NCBI RefSeq assembly: GCF_025264685.1 | Contig: NZ_CP073721.1 | Span: 358,501-422,500, forward strand | Source of the DNA: Dactylosporangium roseum | Lineage (GTDB): Bacteria > Actinomycetota > Actinomycetes > Mycobacteriales > Micromonosporaceae | Length of the DNA: 64,000 bases | Reading direction: 5' to 3' | Shown: positions 25,822 through 36,900 of the stretch, piece after piece | How the letters are laid out: each line of letters starts with the position of its first letter | Position numbering within the stretch: position 1 is the first letter of the stretch | Notes under the pieces: model-generated | Database searches by the model: none | What the model was told of the DNA's origin: nothing | The model's input: the letters and a program-made list of their open reading frames with translations, nothing else | Position numbers and translations under genes: made by a program

Positions 25822-27918
25822 CTACTCGTCGGATTCGCGGAGGTACGTGATGCCGAAGCCCTTCAGCTCGCGATACTTCTGATACTTCGTGGCGAGGTCG
25901 AACGGGCTGTCGGACATGCGCTGGAAGATGTCGAGTCCGCGGCCGAGCAGGATCTTCCAGCCGGTGTCGGTCGTGATCCAGCGGTCGTGGATGGCCTGCG
26001 GTGCGACGAACTCGACGTCGAGGACGATGCCGAGCACTGCCGCGCTCTTCTTGATCTGGAGCAGGTACTCGTACTGCTTCTGCAGCTTCTCCGGGCCGTC
26101 TTGGTTCTCGACGGTTACGAGCTTGAGGGTGACTTCGTCGGCTGGGTCCTTGTGACGTGCGATCCCCTCGATCAGCTCCATGAGGTTCCTGGCCTGGTGG
26201 AACATCCGCACATAGGGGTCGACGATCGTGATCTGCGAGGCACCCCGCAAATACGGGACGAGCAACGAGTCGTACGAAACGCCACGCTGACCTTCCTGGT
26301 AGGCCCGGTGGCCTTGGAACAGTTCGGGCTCGGCCGGTGCTGCGCCACCGCCGAGCGGGTCAGCATCGGTAGGCGCTTCCCTCGACTCGGCCGCCTCCTT
26401 GTGTCCCCGGTGGTAGTAGGCGGGATACTCGTCTTCCTCCAACGTGGCGACGCCGTGCCAGGTGCCGCCTTTGTCGAGGTAGCCGAACTCGACCTCCGCC
26501 ATGGTCGAGTCGATGCGCAGGATCTGGTCCTTGACGCGCTTGCGGCCCTCGATGGCCAACCGAAGGATCTCCTCGATCTCCTCGCGGGTGGCCTCGCCGT
26601 CCGGGTAGAGAATCTTCATCAGGCCGGAGAAAGTCTTGTGGATGCTGTCGCGGTCTCGGGTCGAGATGTCCGGTGACAGCGTGAAGTGCTGCTGGTAGCG
26701 GTCCGAGCAGTCTTTCGAGCGCATCGACTTGAGCACTTCGGCGATGTAGTCGACGACGAACCCGTAGCCGTTCGAGAACATCTCGCCGCGGATGATGTCG
26801 ACTTCCCAGCCGGGGATGTAGTGGTGCAGACGGTCGAGGTATGCCGGGTCGTGATAGGCCTCGGGTAGCTCGTCGAACAGGTCGGAGTTCTTGAGCATGT
26901 ACGGCACCGTGTGCGAGGTGTTGCCGACGAAGACCATCGAGGCTTCGGCGCCGAGCGTCTCGACGCCACGGGAGAATGACTTGTTCGCCATGTAGTTCTT
27001 CATGATGTCGACGAGCGCTCTGTCGGTGCGCTTCTTCTTGCCGGCGAACTCGTCGAATGCGACGACGTCCCAGTACCCGACCAGGCCGATGCGTCCGTTG
27101 GAGTTGTTCACGAAGAGCTTCGGGACGGTGACCTCGCCGCCGGAGATCAGCATGCCGTGGGGCGAGAACTCCGAGAAGATGTGCGACTTGCCAGTCCCCT
27201 TGGGGCCGAGCTCGACCAGGTTGTAGTTGCGCTCGACGAACGGGATGAGACGCACGAGTTGGAAGAACTTCCCGCGCCGGCTGAACAGCCCGGGGTTGAA
27301 GCCGATGGACTGGATGAGCAGGTCGATCCACTCACCGGTGGTGAATCCGCGACGCGCTTCGAGGTACTGCTCCACGTCGAACTTCGAGAGCTGGATGGGC
27401 TTGATCGAGCCAAGGATCCAGGGCACGACGCGCTGGTCCTCGCCATGGAGGTACTCGATGTCGCAGATACACCAGACGCCACCGACCAGGAGCTTGGGAT
27501 GGGCCTTGATGGTGGGTGACTCGACGATCACGCCCTTGATGCCCAGGTTGGCGAACTCGGCCTCGTAGACGTCAGCCTTCTCGTTGAGCGTGACGGTGAC
27601 CTTGTCGATGATCCGGTGCCGGCCCCGCTCCTTGATGGTCGACTTGGCCAACTCCGACTCACTGCGGTGCACGTAGTGCTCGGCGAGGATCTTCCGGACG
27701 GTGTCGATGCCGGCCTGGATGGTGGCTTCGTCGTCTGACGCCGCGTACTGTCCGAGCAGGTACTCGAGGACGTACGACGGCACGATCGCGTTGCCCTTGA
27801 CGGCCTTGACCAGGTCCTTACGGACAACGACACCGGGGAACAGAAGATTGATCTTGGAGTCGAGGTCACTCTGCCGCGGTGCGCTGGCGTCGGGCGCCTC
27901 GTGCTCGGTCTCGTCCAT
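25822..27918 (-). CDS. brxL: BrxL, Lon-like AAA+ protein of type 1 BREX
   Basis: The 698-residue protein is the BREX Lon-like component (TIGR02688 type). An N-terminal region (LFPGVVVRKDLVKAVKGNAI, VPSYVLEYLLGQYAAS) precedes an AAA+ core with Walker A LGPKGTGKSHIFSEF near residue 240 and acidic Walker B VVAFDEFAGKKK, with arginine-finger-like and sensor segments in VGNTSHTVPYM and PAYLDRLHHYIPGWE. A C-terminal domain (LLVPYLRGASQITIVDPYVR, FHQARNLMELIEGI) is of the kind seen fused to type 1 BrxL. BrxL oligomerises, binds DNA and is needed for phage exclusion but not host methylation. It is last in the operon, 15 bases after pglZ. Confidence 0.95.
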   Translation of the reverse strand: MDETEHEAPDASAPRQSDLDSKINLLFPGVVVRKDLVKAVKGNAIVPSYVLEYLLGQYAASDDEATIQAGIDTVRKILAEHYVHRSESELAKSTIKERGRHRIIDKVTVTLNEKADVYEAEFANLGIKGVIVESPTIKAHPKLLVGGVWCICDIEYLHGEDQRVVPWILGSIKPIQLSKFDVEQYLEARRGFTTGEWIDLLIQSIGFNPGLFSRRGKFFQLVRLIPFVERNYNLVELGPKGTGKSHIFSEFSPHGMLISGGEVTVPKLFVNNSNGRIGLVGYWDVVAFDEFAGKKKRTDRALVDIMKNYMANKSFSRGVETLGAEASMVFVGNTSHTVPYMLKNSDLFDELPEAYHDPAYLDRLHHYIPGWEVDIIRGEMFSNGYGFVVDYIAEVLKSMRSKDCSDRYQQHFTLSPDISTRDRDSIHKTFSGLMKILYPDGEATREEIEEILRLAIEGRKRVKDQILRIDSTMAEVEFGYLDKGGTWHGVATLEEDEYPAYYHRGHKEAAESREAPTDADPLGGGAAPAEPELFQGHRAYQEGQRGVSYDSLLVPYLRGASQITIVDPYVRMFHQARNLMELIEGIARHKDPADEVTLKLVTVENQDGPEKLQKQYEYLLQIKKSAAVLGIVLDVEFVAPQAIHDRWITTDTGWKILLGRGLDIFQRMSDSPFDLATKYQKYRELKGFGITYLRESDE

Positions 27919-27933
27919 TGAGGTCCCTCCCCG

Positions 27934-30432
27934 TCAGAAGTCGAAGTCCGATGCGAACGAACGCTTCAGCGTGTAGATCGCCTTCGCATAGACGCGCCAC
28001 TGGTTGGTGTTGGGGATGCGCTCCTCGAGGCGGAACTCGACCGCACGGTTGTTGTAGTCGTTGGCGTCCTGGCTGAGCAGCATCCGTGCGTTCTGGTACC
28101 GGTCGCGCTTGTCGGCCGAGGCCTGGTCGAAGGTCAGGCTGGCGACGTTCGAGATGAGGGTCTCGCCGACGTAAAGCCCGGCTCGGAGCGTGCGTGGCTG
28201 GACCTTGTCGCTGACCGGCTCGGACTGGAACAGCCGGACTACGACCTGCCCGGTGGTGATCTTGTCGGATTCGGGCCACACCTCGACGCTGACCAGCCGG
28301 GTGTCGCTCTTGCGCTTCTTGTTGACGGCGAGCACGGGGACGACGATCTCCTGGAGCGTCGCTCCACCGTGCACGAACCGTGACCCCCCACCGGCGAGCC
28401 GAAGGCGGTGGATCGACTTGGGGATCTGGGCCTCCAGGTCGCTCTCCAGTCCGAGCCGGGCAGCCTCGAAGGCCACGAAGGCGTTGTCGACCTTGAGGCC
28501 GCGCCCCAGTACATAGCGTTTGTTGACAACCTTGATGTCGTCACCCTGCGGCTGCGTGGAGAGGAAGAAGGAGTCGGCCAGAGCCTCGTCCTGGAACAGG
28601 AAACCGTGGTCAGCCGTGATGAAGATGTTCGTGGCGTTCGCGCTGGCCAGCTTCTTCACGAGGTCGACGAGGTCACGAAGCGCGTCCTCGACGGCCTCGA
28701 ACACCTGCCGCTCGGTGCTGGGCTTGTCGCCGGTGGCGTCGATTCGATCGTGGTAGACGTACAGGACCCGGTTGGCCTTGTAGAGCTCGCGCCGCTCGTC
28801 GGCGTTCAGAGCCTTGAAGTCTTCGGCCTGGATCGCCGTGCCGCCGACGCTCTCGAGGATCTTCCCGCGGAAGGCGGTGCCATTCGTCGGCTGGTCGTCC
28901 GCGAGCACGACCCTGGCGTCGGCGGAGTGCTTGAGTGTCGAGTGCGGCAGCAGCGCCGCCATCCCGAGCTGGGTGTAGCTCGGCAACACGCCCAGGACGG
29001 CGTCGAGGGTCGCGTCGAAGCGGTCCTCCTGCCGGATGCGTGAGCCGAGTTCATCGGCCACTTCGTACCGGAGCGCGTCGGAGACGATGACGACGGCCTT
29101 CTTGTCGCCGTCGCGCACGAGCGGCTCCACGTAGCCGGCGTAGAAACCCGTTTGCGAGCGCAGTGCGGTTGAGCGCCACGTGTCCACCTGGTTCACCTGC
29201 TGCTGCCAGGCATTGCCCAGTTCGTAGACGAATTTGTTGGTGTAACGCTTCTCGACCTGCTCGCGCAGTGCTTCGAGAGGCTTCGGGTATTCGGCCGTAC
29301 GTGCCGCGTAGACGAACTGCCGGTACAACTGGTCGATGCGGAACCACTTCCGACGGTAGCGCTCCAGCCCGTCGTCGAACGATCGCATTCCAAGATTCAG
29401 CGAGGACAGCTCGCCCAGCAGTTCGGAGGCGCTGGCAACTGCCGTGTAGAGCTGCCGGTAGCCGTTGATCCACACGCTGCTCTGCCGCGCGCGCACCACG
29501 TCGGCGACCTCGCGCGGGGTGACGGTCTGCTCCGCCACCGCACGCGCCAGGTCGCTGATGATTTTCTGGTCGACCTCCTGGAACAGGTCGACCGCGACCA
29601 GATCACGGAAGCTCGCGTCCTCGATCAGCGAAGCGTAGTCGAGGTCGCGCGCCGCGCGTTTGGCGAGCGTGGCGAGCGCCTCCTGGCTGCGCCGGTCGTT
29701 GCGCAGGCTCGCGAAGTCGAGCTGGATGTTCCGCAGGCCTCCCGGCCGGTCGGACTTGAAGCCGTCGGCGGCCTTGCGGAAGATCCACAGCACCAGATCG
29801 TCGATACTCGGCGAGGCCGATTCGTAGCCGTAGATACTGGCCGCGCCGCGCCAGTAGAAGCCGTCGAGTCCGTAGTCGACGAGTGCGTCGTACCTGGTGT
29901 GCTGCTCCTTGGCGTTCTCGATCAGCAGCGCACGGGTGATCTCCAGCAGGCTGTGGGAGTCCTTGAGGCCGAGCAGCACCGCGGACATCTTCGCGCGCAG
30001 GTCGATGGCATCGTCCTCGGGGCTCAGCAGCGCTCTGAGGCTTTGGACGCGTTTGGTCGCGTTGAAGAACCTCTCGTGGGTCTGGACGACCTCGTCGATG
30101 CCCTTGCCGGTGAGGCCGAGAGCCTGCACAACAAGAGCGGTGCGATCGGCCGTGAAGACTCCGTAGGCAAGCTCGAGATCAAGCAGCCAGTTCCCGATGC
30201 CCGCCGGCACCTGACCGGAGCGGTACACGAGGAACTTGCTCGTCGGCTCGTCGTGCAGGAGCCGACGCTTGATACCGAACTCGTCGTTGGCAACGCGGAT
30301 CGTCTGGACTCCCGGCAGTTCGAGATCGTCCAGGTCCGCGGCGTACTGGCCGTCCAGGTCGTGCCAGAAGACGATCCGACGGTTCTCGAACCACCGCTCC
30401 AGGTGCGGGCGGACCGTGGCGGCGTCACTCAT
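27934..30432 (-). CDS. pglZ: PglZ, alkaline-phosphatase-like BREX protein
   Basis: The 832-residue protein matches BREX-1 PglZ. The N-terminal signature is RRIVFWHDLDGQYAADLDDL with FLVYRSGQVPAGIGNWLLDL; the helical middle is followed by the alkaline-phosphatase-like domain with metal-binding residues in VVIVSDALRYEVADELGSR (near residue 445) and IFITADHGFLFQDEAL (near 605). PglZ is a core BREX protein that contacts the methyltransferase complex. ATG 30432 is preferred because it overlaps the pglX stop (ATGAGTGA); an upstream in-frame start at 30444 is possible. Confidence 0.95.
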   Translation of the reverse strand: MSDAATVRPHLERWFENRRIVFWHDLDGQYAADLDDLELPGVQTIRVANDEFGIKRRLLHDEPTSKFLVYRSGQVPAGIGNWLLDLELAYGVFTADRTALVVQALGLTGKGIDEVVQTHERFFNATKRVQSLRALLSPEDDAIDLRAKMSAVLLGLKDSHSLLEITRALLIENAKEQHTRYDALVDYGLDGFYWRGAASIYGYESASPSIDDLVLWIFRKAADGFKSDRPGGLRNIQLDFASLRNDRRSQEALATLAKRAARDLDYASLIEDASFRDLVAVDLFQEVDQKIISDLARAVAEQTVTPREVADVVRARQSSVWINGYRQLYTAVASASELLGELSSLNLGMRSFDDGLERYRRKWFRIDQLYRQFVYAARTAEYPKPLEALREQVEKRYTNKFVYELGNAWQQQVNQVDTWRSTALRSQTGFYAGYVEPLVRDGDKKAVVIVSDALRYEVADELGSRIRQEDRFDATLDAVLGVLPSYTQLGMAALLPHSTLKHSADARVVLADDQPTNGTAFRGKILESVGGTAIQAEDFKALNADERRELYKANRVLYVYHDRIDATGDKPSTERQVFEAVEDALRDLVDLVKKLASANATNIFITADHGFLFQDEALADSFFLSTQPQGDDIKVVNKRYVLGRGLKVDNAFVAFEAARLGLESDLEAQIPKSIHRLRLAGGGSRFVHGGATLQEIVVPVLAVNKKRKSDTRLVSVEVWPESDKITTGQVVVRLFQSEPVSDKVQPRTLRAGLYVGETLISNVASLTFDQASADKRDRYQNARMLLSQDANDYNNRAVEFRLEERIPNTNQWRVYAKAIYTLKRSFASDFDF

Positions 30433-33400
30433 CGCTTGCCTCAAGGCCGGGGATCCTCTTCAGCGCGGCGCCGAACTTCGGGTAGTTCACCTTCACGCCG
30501 TCGTCCAGGTCGATCGAGAGCTGCCGGGACGCCAGCGGGTACAGGACGTCGTGCTCGTACTCCTCGAGTTCCAGCAGCACCTTGCGGAGCCGGTCAGCCT
30601 CCTTCTGGGCGGCCGCCTGCTGACGCGGCGTCCCGCCACCAGCGGCAAGACGTTCCTGCTGCCGCAGGCTCGCCGTCAACTTGGCCGTGAACTCGCGCAG
30701 GTACTCGTTGAGCACCGTCGAGACCGTGGAGGGCGTGTAGCGGTGCATGTAGACGAGCGTGTTGAACGAGCCCTTCGGGCTGGCGAACAGCCAGTAGACC
30801 GGGCGTTTCTTGTACCGCTGAACGTGGTCCTTGTAGAACGACTTCACGAAGTAGTCACGGATGTCCTTCACCTCGAGCGACGCTGACACGAAGCGCAGGT
30901 TCTCCTCGAAGTGCTGTTCACCGAAGGCGGCACGCAGGAACTCGCGGAAGCGCCCGACGATGTCGTCTTCGAACCAGTCGCCGTCCACGACCGGAATGAC
31001 ATTGTCCGCGTCCGGTGCGAACGTAGGCGCCGGAACCTCGGCGAGGTAGTCCCGCACGGTAGCGCCCTGGTCCGCCAGAACAAGCCCCGGCCGGTCGAGG
31101 CTGTACCGGCCGAACATGCATCCAACGGCGTAGGAGACCAGATCCGACACCGCGTCGGCGCAACGGAGCCGGTGGTCGCCGGCACGCGCGGGGCCGTATC
31201 GAAAGTTCGGGTTCGCCAGGAGTGTCACTTCAGCCACGCCGACAGACGGACTCAGCTCCGCACGCATTTCGAACGCATCGATGAAGAACGAGTTGTTCGC
31301 TTCCTCGAGCTGACGCTGAGCGTCGACCGACGCGTCTTGGCGCGAAGTCACCGCGTCGTAGACGTCGCTCAGTTGGCCATCGCTCGCCGCCTCCTCGACG
31401 AGTGGGTCGCGACTGAAGTTCCAGGAGATCTCCTGCCGGTCCCAGTCGCTCCTGGCGGAGGCGACGAGTTTCTCCACGACCCCCATGACCGCGGCGTCGT
31501 TAATCTCCTTCGGCAGCGGCAGCCGCGCGATGTCCCCAGACTGAAAGTTCAGGGTGGGAGCTATGGCTTCGAGGGCGGCGAGCGACACGTTCGAGTTCAG
31601 CAGTCCGAGAATGACCATCCGCTGCTCCGGCGTGTCCGCGAACAGGGACATGCCCGCGCCGTCGAAGACGAAGCCCGGCGGGAAATACCGGAAAGAGGGT
31701 GACGACCCGGCGACCTTCGACCACGACACCGCGGGTTGGAAGTAGTACTGACGCGACGGCAAGTGGTTCCCCTGCTTGCTGAGGATGTCGTAGCTCGCCG
31801 CGTCGAAAGCCACCACAGATTGTTGGTTGCCGTACCACTTCCGATAGGAGCCACCCTTGTTGTACGGGAACCACTTGCAGCCACTCTTGTGGGCCGCCGC
31901 GGTACTCTCGGCGTCGTAGAAGCTCCGCCCGCGGTCAACTTCCCACCAGTTGCGAACGAAGCGCGCATTCTCGCCGGTATTCATGCCGCAGCGCGGCTCG
32001 GAAATCTCGCCCAGCAGGGTATTGCCGGTCATGGCGTGCAGCAGCGTCGGGCTCATCCAGTAGGCGATCGCACCGCCTGGAAGGGCCGCCATGTTCGCGT
32101 TCAGCACCCGGTAGACGTCACCGCTCGAGGCTCCGGAGGAGACCGCCCGAAGGGCTGCCGCCTTCTCGGATTCGTTGGCACCGTGCACCAGCCTTACATA
32201 GGTGCCGACGACAGACTCTCGATAGGTCCTCGCGGCGACGACGAAGGCCGTTGTCGACACCACCTCGCCGCCGATGGTGTCGAACGCGCCGGTGCCCAGG
32301 TGTGCCAACGACTCAAGTTTGTGCTCCTGGGCGATGGCTTCCCTCAGCTTCGTGTACGAAGAGAGAAACATCCATGAGTGCATGGTGACCATGGCGACCC
32401 GGCCCTTCGGCCGGCACAGTTCAAGGCACCGCAGAATGAAGCAGGCATACAGGTCGGCTTTGCCGCGAGGATACTCAGCCTTGACGAATTCACTGAGCCG
32501 AGTATCCATGCTTCCAGTGCTCATGTACGGCGGATTCGCGATCACCACGGCGTACTGATCGGCCAGGAACGTCGCCTGAACCACGACCCGCCGTGCCCGC
32601 TCGATCACGCTCTGGAAAAGCATGTCGCCGTCGTCGACGGTGTTGTGCAGATGCGCCGTCAGTCGAGCAGCAAGGTCCTGGTCGGAACGGACCAGCGAGC
32701 CGAACGTGTCGGCGCAGGCGAACCGGTTCCAAAAATCCGCCTCGGCAGACCGGTCACCACTACCGGTGATCAGCAGATCAAGCTCCTCGGGCGAGAACGC
32801 AAGGGGTTCCAGGACGCAGATGCTCGGCTCCACCTGCTTGTTGAAGAAGGTGCGCTGCCTGGCCCGAGCCTTCATCATCAAGGCGAAAGCCGCGAGCGCC
32901 CCCGCGCGCCGGTCGATCTCGGTGCCGTAGAGGTTGTTGGTGAGGATCAGGCCCGGAATGTCCGCGGGCGCGTAGCCTTCCTCCTCGTAGATCGCGTACA
33001 GGAGGTCGAAGGCGTACGTAAGCATGTGGCCCGACCCGCAGGCCGGGTCAATGATCTTGAGTTCCTCGGGGCCGCTGATTCGCAGGAAGTCCGACGCGTC
33101 GTCGACCGGGGCGAGGTAATACTCCATCTGGTCGGCCACACGAGAGGACGGGCGGTTGAGCATCCAAAGTCGACCGAGCGAGTTCTCGACCAGGTAGCGC
33201 ACGATCCAGTGCGGCGTGAAGAGCTGGGTGGCCGCGGGGATCTCAGCGGCGCCGGCCTTCTTGTTTCGCTTGAAGCCGGCGAAGACCTCGTCCTTCCGCT
33301 CCGAGATGTAGAACTGATACAGCCAGCCGATGACCTCGACGTCCTGGCAGACGTCGGCGGTCAGGACCGTGACGGCGCGGTTGAGCACCGAGTCGTCCGC

Positions 33401-33940
33401 CAGCAGGTTCGCGGGGATGAGCAGCTCGGTGAAGTCACCCTCCCGCTCGAACATGAACGGCATGGCGCGGTTCCAGTAACGGCAGTAGTCCGCGAGCAGC
33501 AGGGCGTAGGCCTCGCCCTGAGGGTCTTCGCTGCGACGGGTGTCGTTGAGCAGACCCGTGACCGTCTCGCGGGTCTTGGTGCCGACGACCGTCGCGTCGA
33601 TGCTGCCGCGCTTGGCCTCGGCGAGGATCTCGGGCTGACCGCTTCCGACGCCGGCCTGTGGCGAGACGACGCCGATGCCGGTATAGCCGTTGGCGTCCAT
33701 GAATCTCAAGGCGACGATGCGGTTGAACCAGGTGTAGGCGACCCGGTCCGCGACGGCCGCCCTGCCCGTGTCGCCGCCACCCACCGCGTCGATCGCCTGC
33801 TCCAGCGCTTCAACGGCGGCGGACCGCTCGATCCGCTCTGGTGACGCCGGCGCGAGCACCACGGCGACGCGAGCGGTCACCTCGCGGATGAGCGCCGCGC
33901 GCGCCCACGTGGCGAAGGACCTCAGCGGTGCGGTTTCCAT
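30425..33940 (-). CDS. pglX: PglX, BREX N6-adenine DNA methyltransferase and specificity protein
   Basis: The 1171-residue protein is the type 1 BREX methyltransferase and is full length. Its SAM-binding motif I (IDPACGSGHMLTYAFDLL) lies near residue 297 and catalytic motif IV (VVIANPPYMSTGSMDTRL) near 468, both of the gamma N6-adenine type. The C-terminal 600 residues (for example RCGMNTGENARFVRNWWE) correspond to the target-recognition part, which reads a non-palindromic 6-base site. It marks host DNA and guides exclusion of unmodified phage DNA. No frameshift or phase-variation tract is seen. The gene starts at ATG 33940, sharing one base with the brxC stop (TGATG). Confidence 0.96.
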   Translation of the reverse strand: METAPLRSFATWARAALIREVTARVAVVLAPASPERIERSAAVEALEQAIDAVGGGDTGRAAVADRVAYTWFNRIVALRFMDANGYTGIGVVSPQAGVGSGQPEILAEAKRGSIDATVVGTKTRETVTGLLNDTRRSEDPQGEAYALLLADYCRYWNRAMPFMFEREGDFTELLIPANLLADDSVLNRAVTVLTADVCQDVEVIGWLYQFYISERKDEVFAGFKRNKKAGAAEIPAATQLFTPHWIVRYLVENSLGRLWMLNRPSSRVADQMEYYLAPVDDASDFLRISGPEELKIIDPACGSGHMLTYAFDLLYAIYEEEGYAPADIPGLILTNNLYGTEIDRRAGALAAFALMMKARARQRTFFNKQVEPSICVLEPLAFSPEELDLLITGSGDRSAEADFWNRFACADTFGSLVRSDQDLAARLTAHLHNTVDDGDMLFQSVIERARRVVVQATFLADQYAVVIANPPYMSTGSMDTRLSEFVKAEYPRGKADLYACFILRCLELCRPKGRVAMVTMHSWMFLSSYTKLREAIAQEHKLESLAHLGTGAFDTIGGEVVSTTAFVVAARTYRESVVGTYVRLVHGANESEKAAALRAVSSGASSGDVYRVLNANMAALPGGAIAYWMSPTLLHAMTGNTLLGEISEPRCGMNTGENARFVRNWWEVDRGRSFYDAESTAAAHKSGCKWFPYNKGGSYRKWYGNQQSVVAFDAASYDILSKQGNHLPSRQYYFQPAVSWSKVAGSSPSFRYFPPGFVFDGAGMSLFADTPEQRMVILGLLNSNVSLAALEAIAPTLNFQSGDIARLPLPKEINDAAVMGVVEKLVASARSDWDRQEISWNFSRDPLVEEAASDGQLSDVYDAVTSRQDASVDAQRQLEEANNSFFIDAFEMRAELSPSVGVAEVTLLANPNFRYGPARAGDHRLRCADAVSDLVSYAVGCMFGRYSLDRPGLVLADQGATVRDYLAEVPAPTFAPDADNVIPVVDGDWFEDDIVGRFREFLRAAFGEQHFEENLRFVSASLEVKDIRDYFVKSFYKDHVQRYKKRPVYWLFASPKGSFNTLVYMHRYTPSTVSTVLNEYLREFTAKLTASLRQQERLAAGGGTPRQQAAAQKEADRLRKVLLELEEYEHDVLYPLASRQLSIDLDDGVKVNYPKFGAALKRIPGLEASDE

Positions 33941-36900
33941 CAGAGTGAGATTCGCTTTCCGTCGTTCAGGGTCTGGACGAGTGCGCCGCGGAGGGCGGCG
34001 AGATACCGATCGACGTCTTCCTCGGTCTCAAGAACCCCGGTGACGCCACTGGCCGAGACGGTCTTGACGGACACGGTCTGCTTCAGAGGTGGCGTGTCGT
34101 CGCGGCCCTCGCCCTGCTGCGAGGCGGCTAGCTGATCGAGCAGATCCGGGTAGGTGTTCTCCTCGAAGCTCGCCCCGAGCTCGCGGATGAGGGCGATGTG
34201 GTTCTCGAGGCGGACGCGTGAGATCACCTGGTCGATCTCCCGAATCACGCTCTCCTGGGTCGAGCTGGTCGCATTGGCGTAGTAGACGCTCGCTTCGAGC
34301 TTGGCCTTGCGTCCCTCGATGGCCGTGACGACATCGGTTCGATTTGCGGCGACCATCTCCTCGATCTGGGCGCGTAGCCGGTCGGATGCCTGCTTGAGCT
34401 GCGTCATCCGGTTGCCGCGGAAGGTGTTGGAGTCGACCAGCGCACTCCGGACCGCGGCGTCGCTGCCGGACGGCAGGTAGCCGAGGTTGCTGCTGTGGAT
34501 GGTCAGCAAGTCGGCGGCCTCGTCGTAGATGACGCGCTGTCCGCCGTTGAGGAATGCCAGGATCGGGTCGATGACGCTCTCCTTGGCGTCGAGCAGGTCA
34601 TCGCCGTGGCTGAAGTCGGTCAGGTACCAATCCTCGGGCTTGCCGATCACCTGGTCGAGCAGCTCTATCGGCGCGGTGAGCTGGGCCACGAAGGGGTACT
34701 TGGCGCCCGTGACGATGGCCTTGAGCTCGTCATGCCTGCTCTTGAGTCGGTCGGCACCATGCCGAGCGAGCTCGAGCGGGTCCCGGGGAGTGTTGGCCTC
34801 GTCGAAGAAGTCGGTGCAGAACTTTCGGAACGCGGCGACCTTGCGCTCGTCGAACGTCTTCTGGGAAGCCACGACGGCGTGCGCGTGCTTCTGCGTGTTG
34901 CGGAGCACGGTCGCGACCTCGGAACGCTTGAGGACGTTTCCGTCGACGGTGAGCGTGACTTTGGACATCCCGATGAGAAACGCGATCAGGACTTCGATCG
35001 AGGCGAGGTCCCACCCGTTCGGCTTGGCCTGGAAGCTGTCGACGATGGTCTTGACCGTGACCTGCTCTCCGAGTCCTTCCTTGCGGATGACGAAGGACAG
35101 CACTTCCTCGGCGGGAAGCTCGGTCAAGATGCCGGCTTCGAACAGACCGCTGTCCGGGTTCGCGGCCGAGGCGATCTGCTGCTCGCTGAAGGTGACGCCG
35201 CCGAGCAGCTTTAACTGTGTGTAGGTACGGTTGACCAGGTCCTGAAAGCCGTCGGTCACCCGGGTGAGCGCGTCCTGGGAGCCCGAGGTGACGTCCGCGG
35301 CGTTGATGATGAGGGCGGCCTTGCCGACCGAGCCGCGCACCCGCTGGATGAGCTCCTTCTCCCGACCGATGTTCTGCGCACCCTTGGAACGCAGGATCTG
35401 GTCCTCGATCGGGGAGATCGAGGTGCCCTGCTTGCGCTTGATGTACTTTTCGGTCTTGATCAGCAGCCGCAGGTCCGAAAGAACCCGAGCGTCCGGGTCG
35501 AGGACGACGCGCAGTTCGTCCTTTCCCGCGCTGTGCATGCGGATCTCGTCCGGGGAGTACGGGTACTCCGGCGAGATGAAGTGGATCGCCAGCTCCCGCT
35601 GGGCGCCGTGAGCCTGGTCGTCGAGCTTGAACCCGAAGGGGAAGTCCTGCCCGTTCTTGGCGTAGCGGATCTTGTTGGTTTTGATGACGTCGCCGGACAG
35701 GATCTTGAAAAGGCGGGAGCTGACCTCGAAGGCGTCGATGTCGACGTTCTTGATCTCTTCTTCGATGACCTGCTCTTCGTTGGTCAGGTACTCGTACGCG
35801 TTGCCGTCGCGCTGGATGTAGGTCTGCGACTCCAGCAGGGTCAGTGCTTCCTTCACCTGGTCCGACAGGGCGATGAGGTCGAGGCCGAAGCGGTCGTACA
35901 CCAACACCGTGAGGTTGCGCGGGGTCGCCTGGAAGCTCTCGACGTACTTGACGAGGAAGAGCGCTTTGAGGAGTCGGACCGCCAGCGGGTTGTCGAGGTG
36001 GCGCTCGGCGACGTCGATCGAACGCTGCGCGGCGGCCTTCAGTGAGGCACGGATCCCGGCGAACATGCTGTCGAAGGTCGCGAGCCGGCCGACCTCGACG
36101 TTGCCGATGTCCTTGGCGACCTGCTGGACGACGCCGAGCATCGACCGCTCACCGACCGAGCTGTTGCGGCCCTCGAAGACGTTGTGGTCGGAGATGCCCT
36201 CGATCGCGGCCTGGAACAGCGGGAACTGGTAGCTGACGAACGGGTAGGTCCCGATGAACTGCGTTTCGTCGGTGTAGTTTCGGTAGGTCTTGCCCCCGCC
36301 GACGAAGTCGAACAGCGTCTTGAAGTTGGCGTGCTGGTCCGCGTGGATTTCGCTCAGTTCGGCCACGCCCGCGTAGTTCTTCTCCAGCAAACGCTTGCGG
36401 ATGACCTCCTCGACATCGGCGCTGGTGAGCTTCAGGCGGGTCTTGAACCGGGCCTGGATCTTGGAAAAGTCATTGCCCTGCTGCCTGGTGCGGTCACCGA
36501 TGACCCTCTCCATGTCCTCTTGAGAGGTCACGAACACCCACGAGCGGCCGGCGCACTTGGTGTTGAGCGACTCCGCGATGGTCTGCAGGTTGAGCATCAG
36601 CTTGGTGTCGGAGCCGATGAACTGGCCGACCTCGTCGACGAAGAAGTTGAGGCGAAGGTTCGCATCGCCCTGCTGGTCGAGCCAGGACTTGACCTCGTCG
36701 GCGAAGTCCTCGATCGAGACCGAGTAGGAGGCGCTGTACTGCTTGATGATGCCGTCGGCCGTCGCACCGTTGACCTCAGCGAAGGCCCGGTCGATGCTCG
36801 CTCCTTCCAGCGCGCTCTGCTCGCGTCCCCGCGCCCAGGGGATGCCGGCGATGTGCTCGAACGCCTCCTTGAAGGCCTGGTACTGTCCGCGGTTGTCCAG

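Noticed and set aside
25741..26676. Plus-strand open frame opposite brxL
   Set aside because: Antisense shadow of a clearly recognised BrxL gene, without family similarity.
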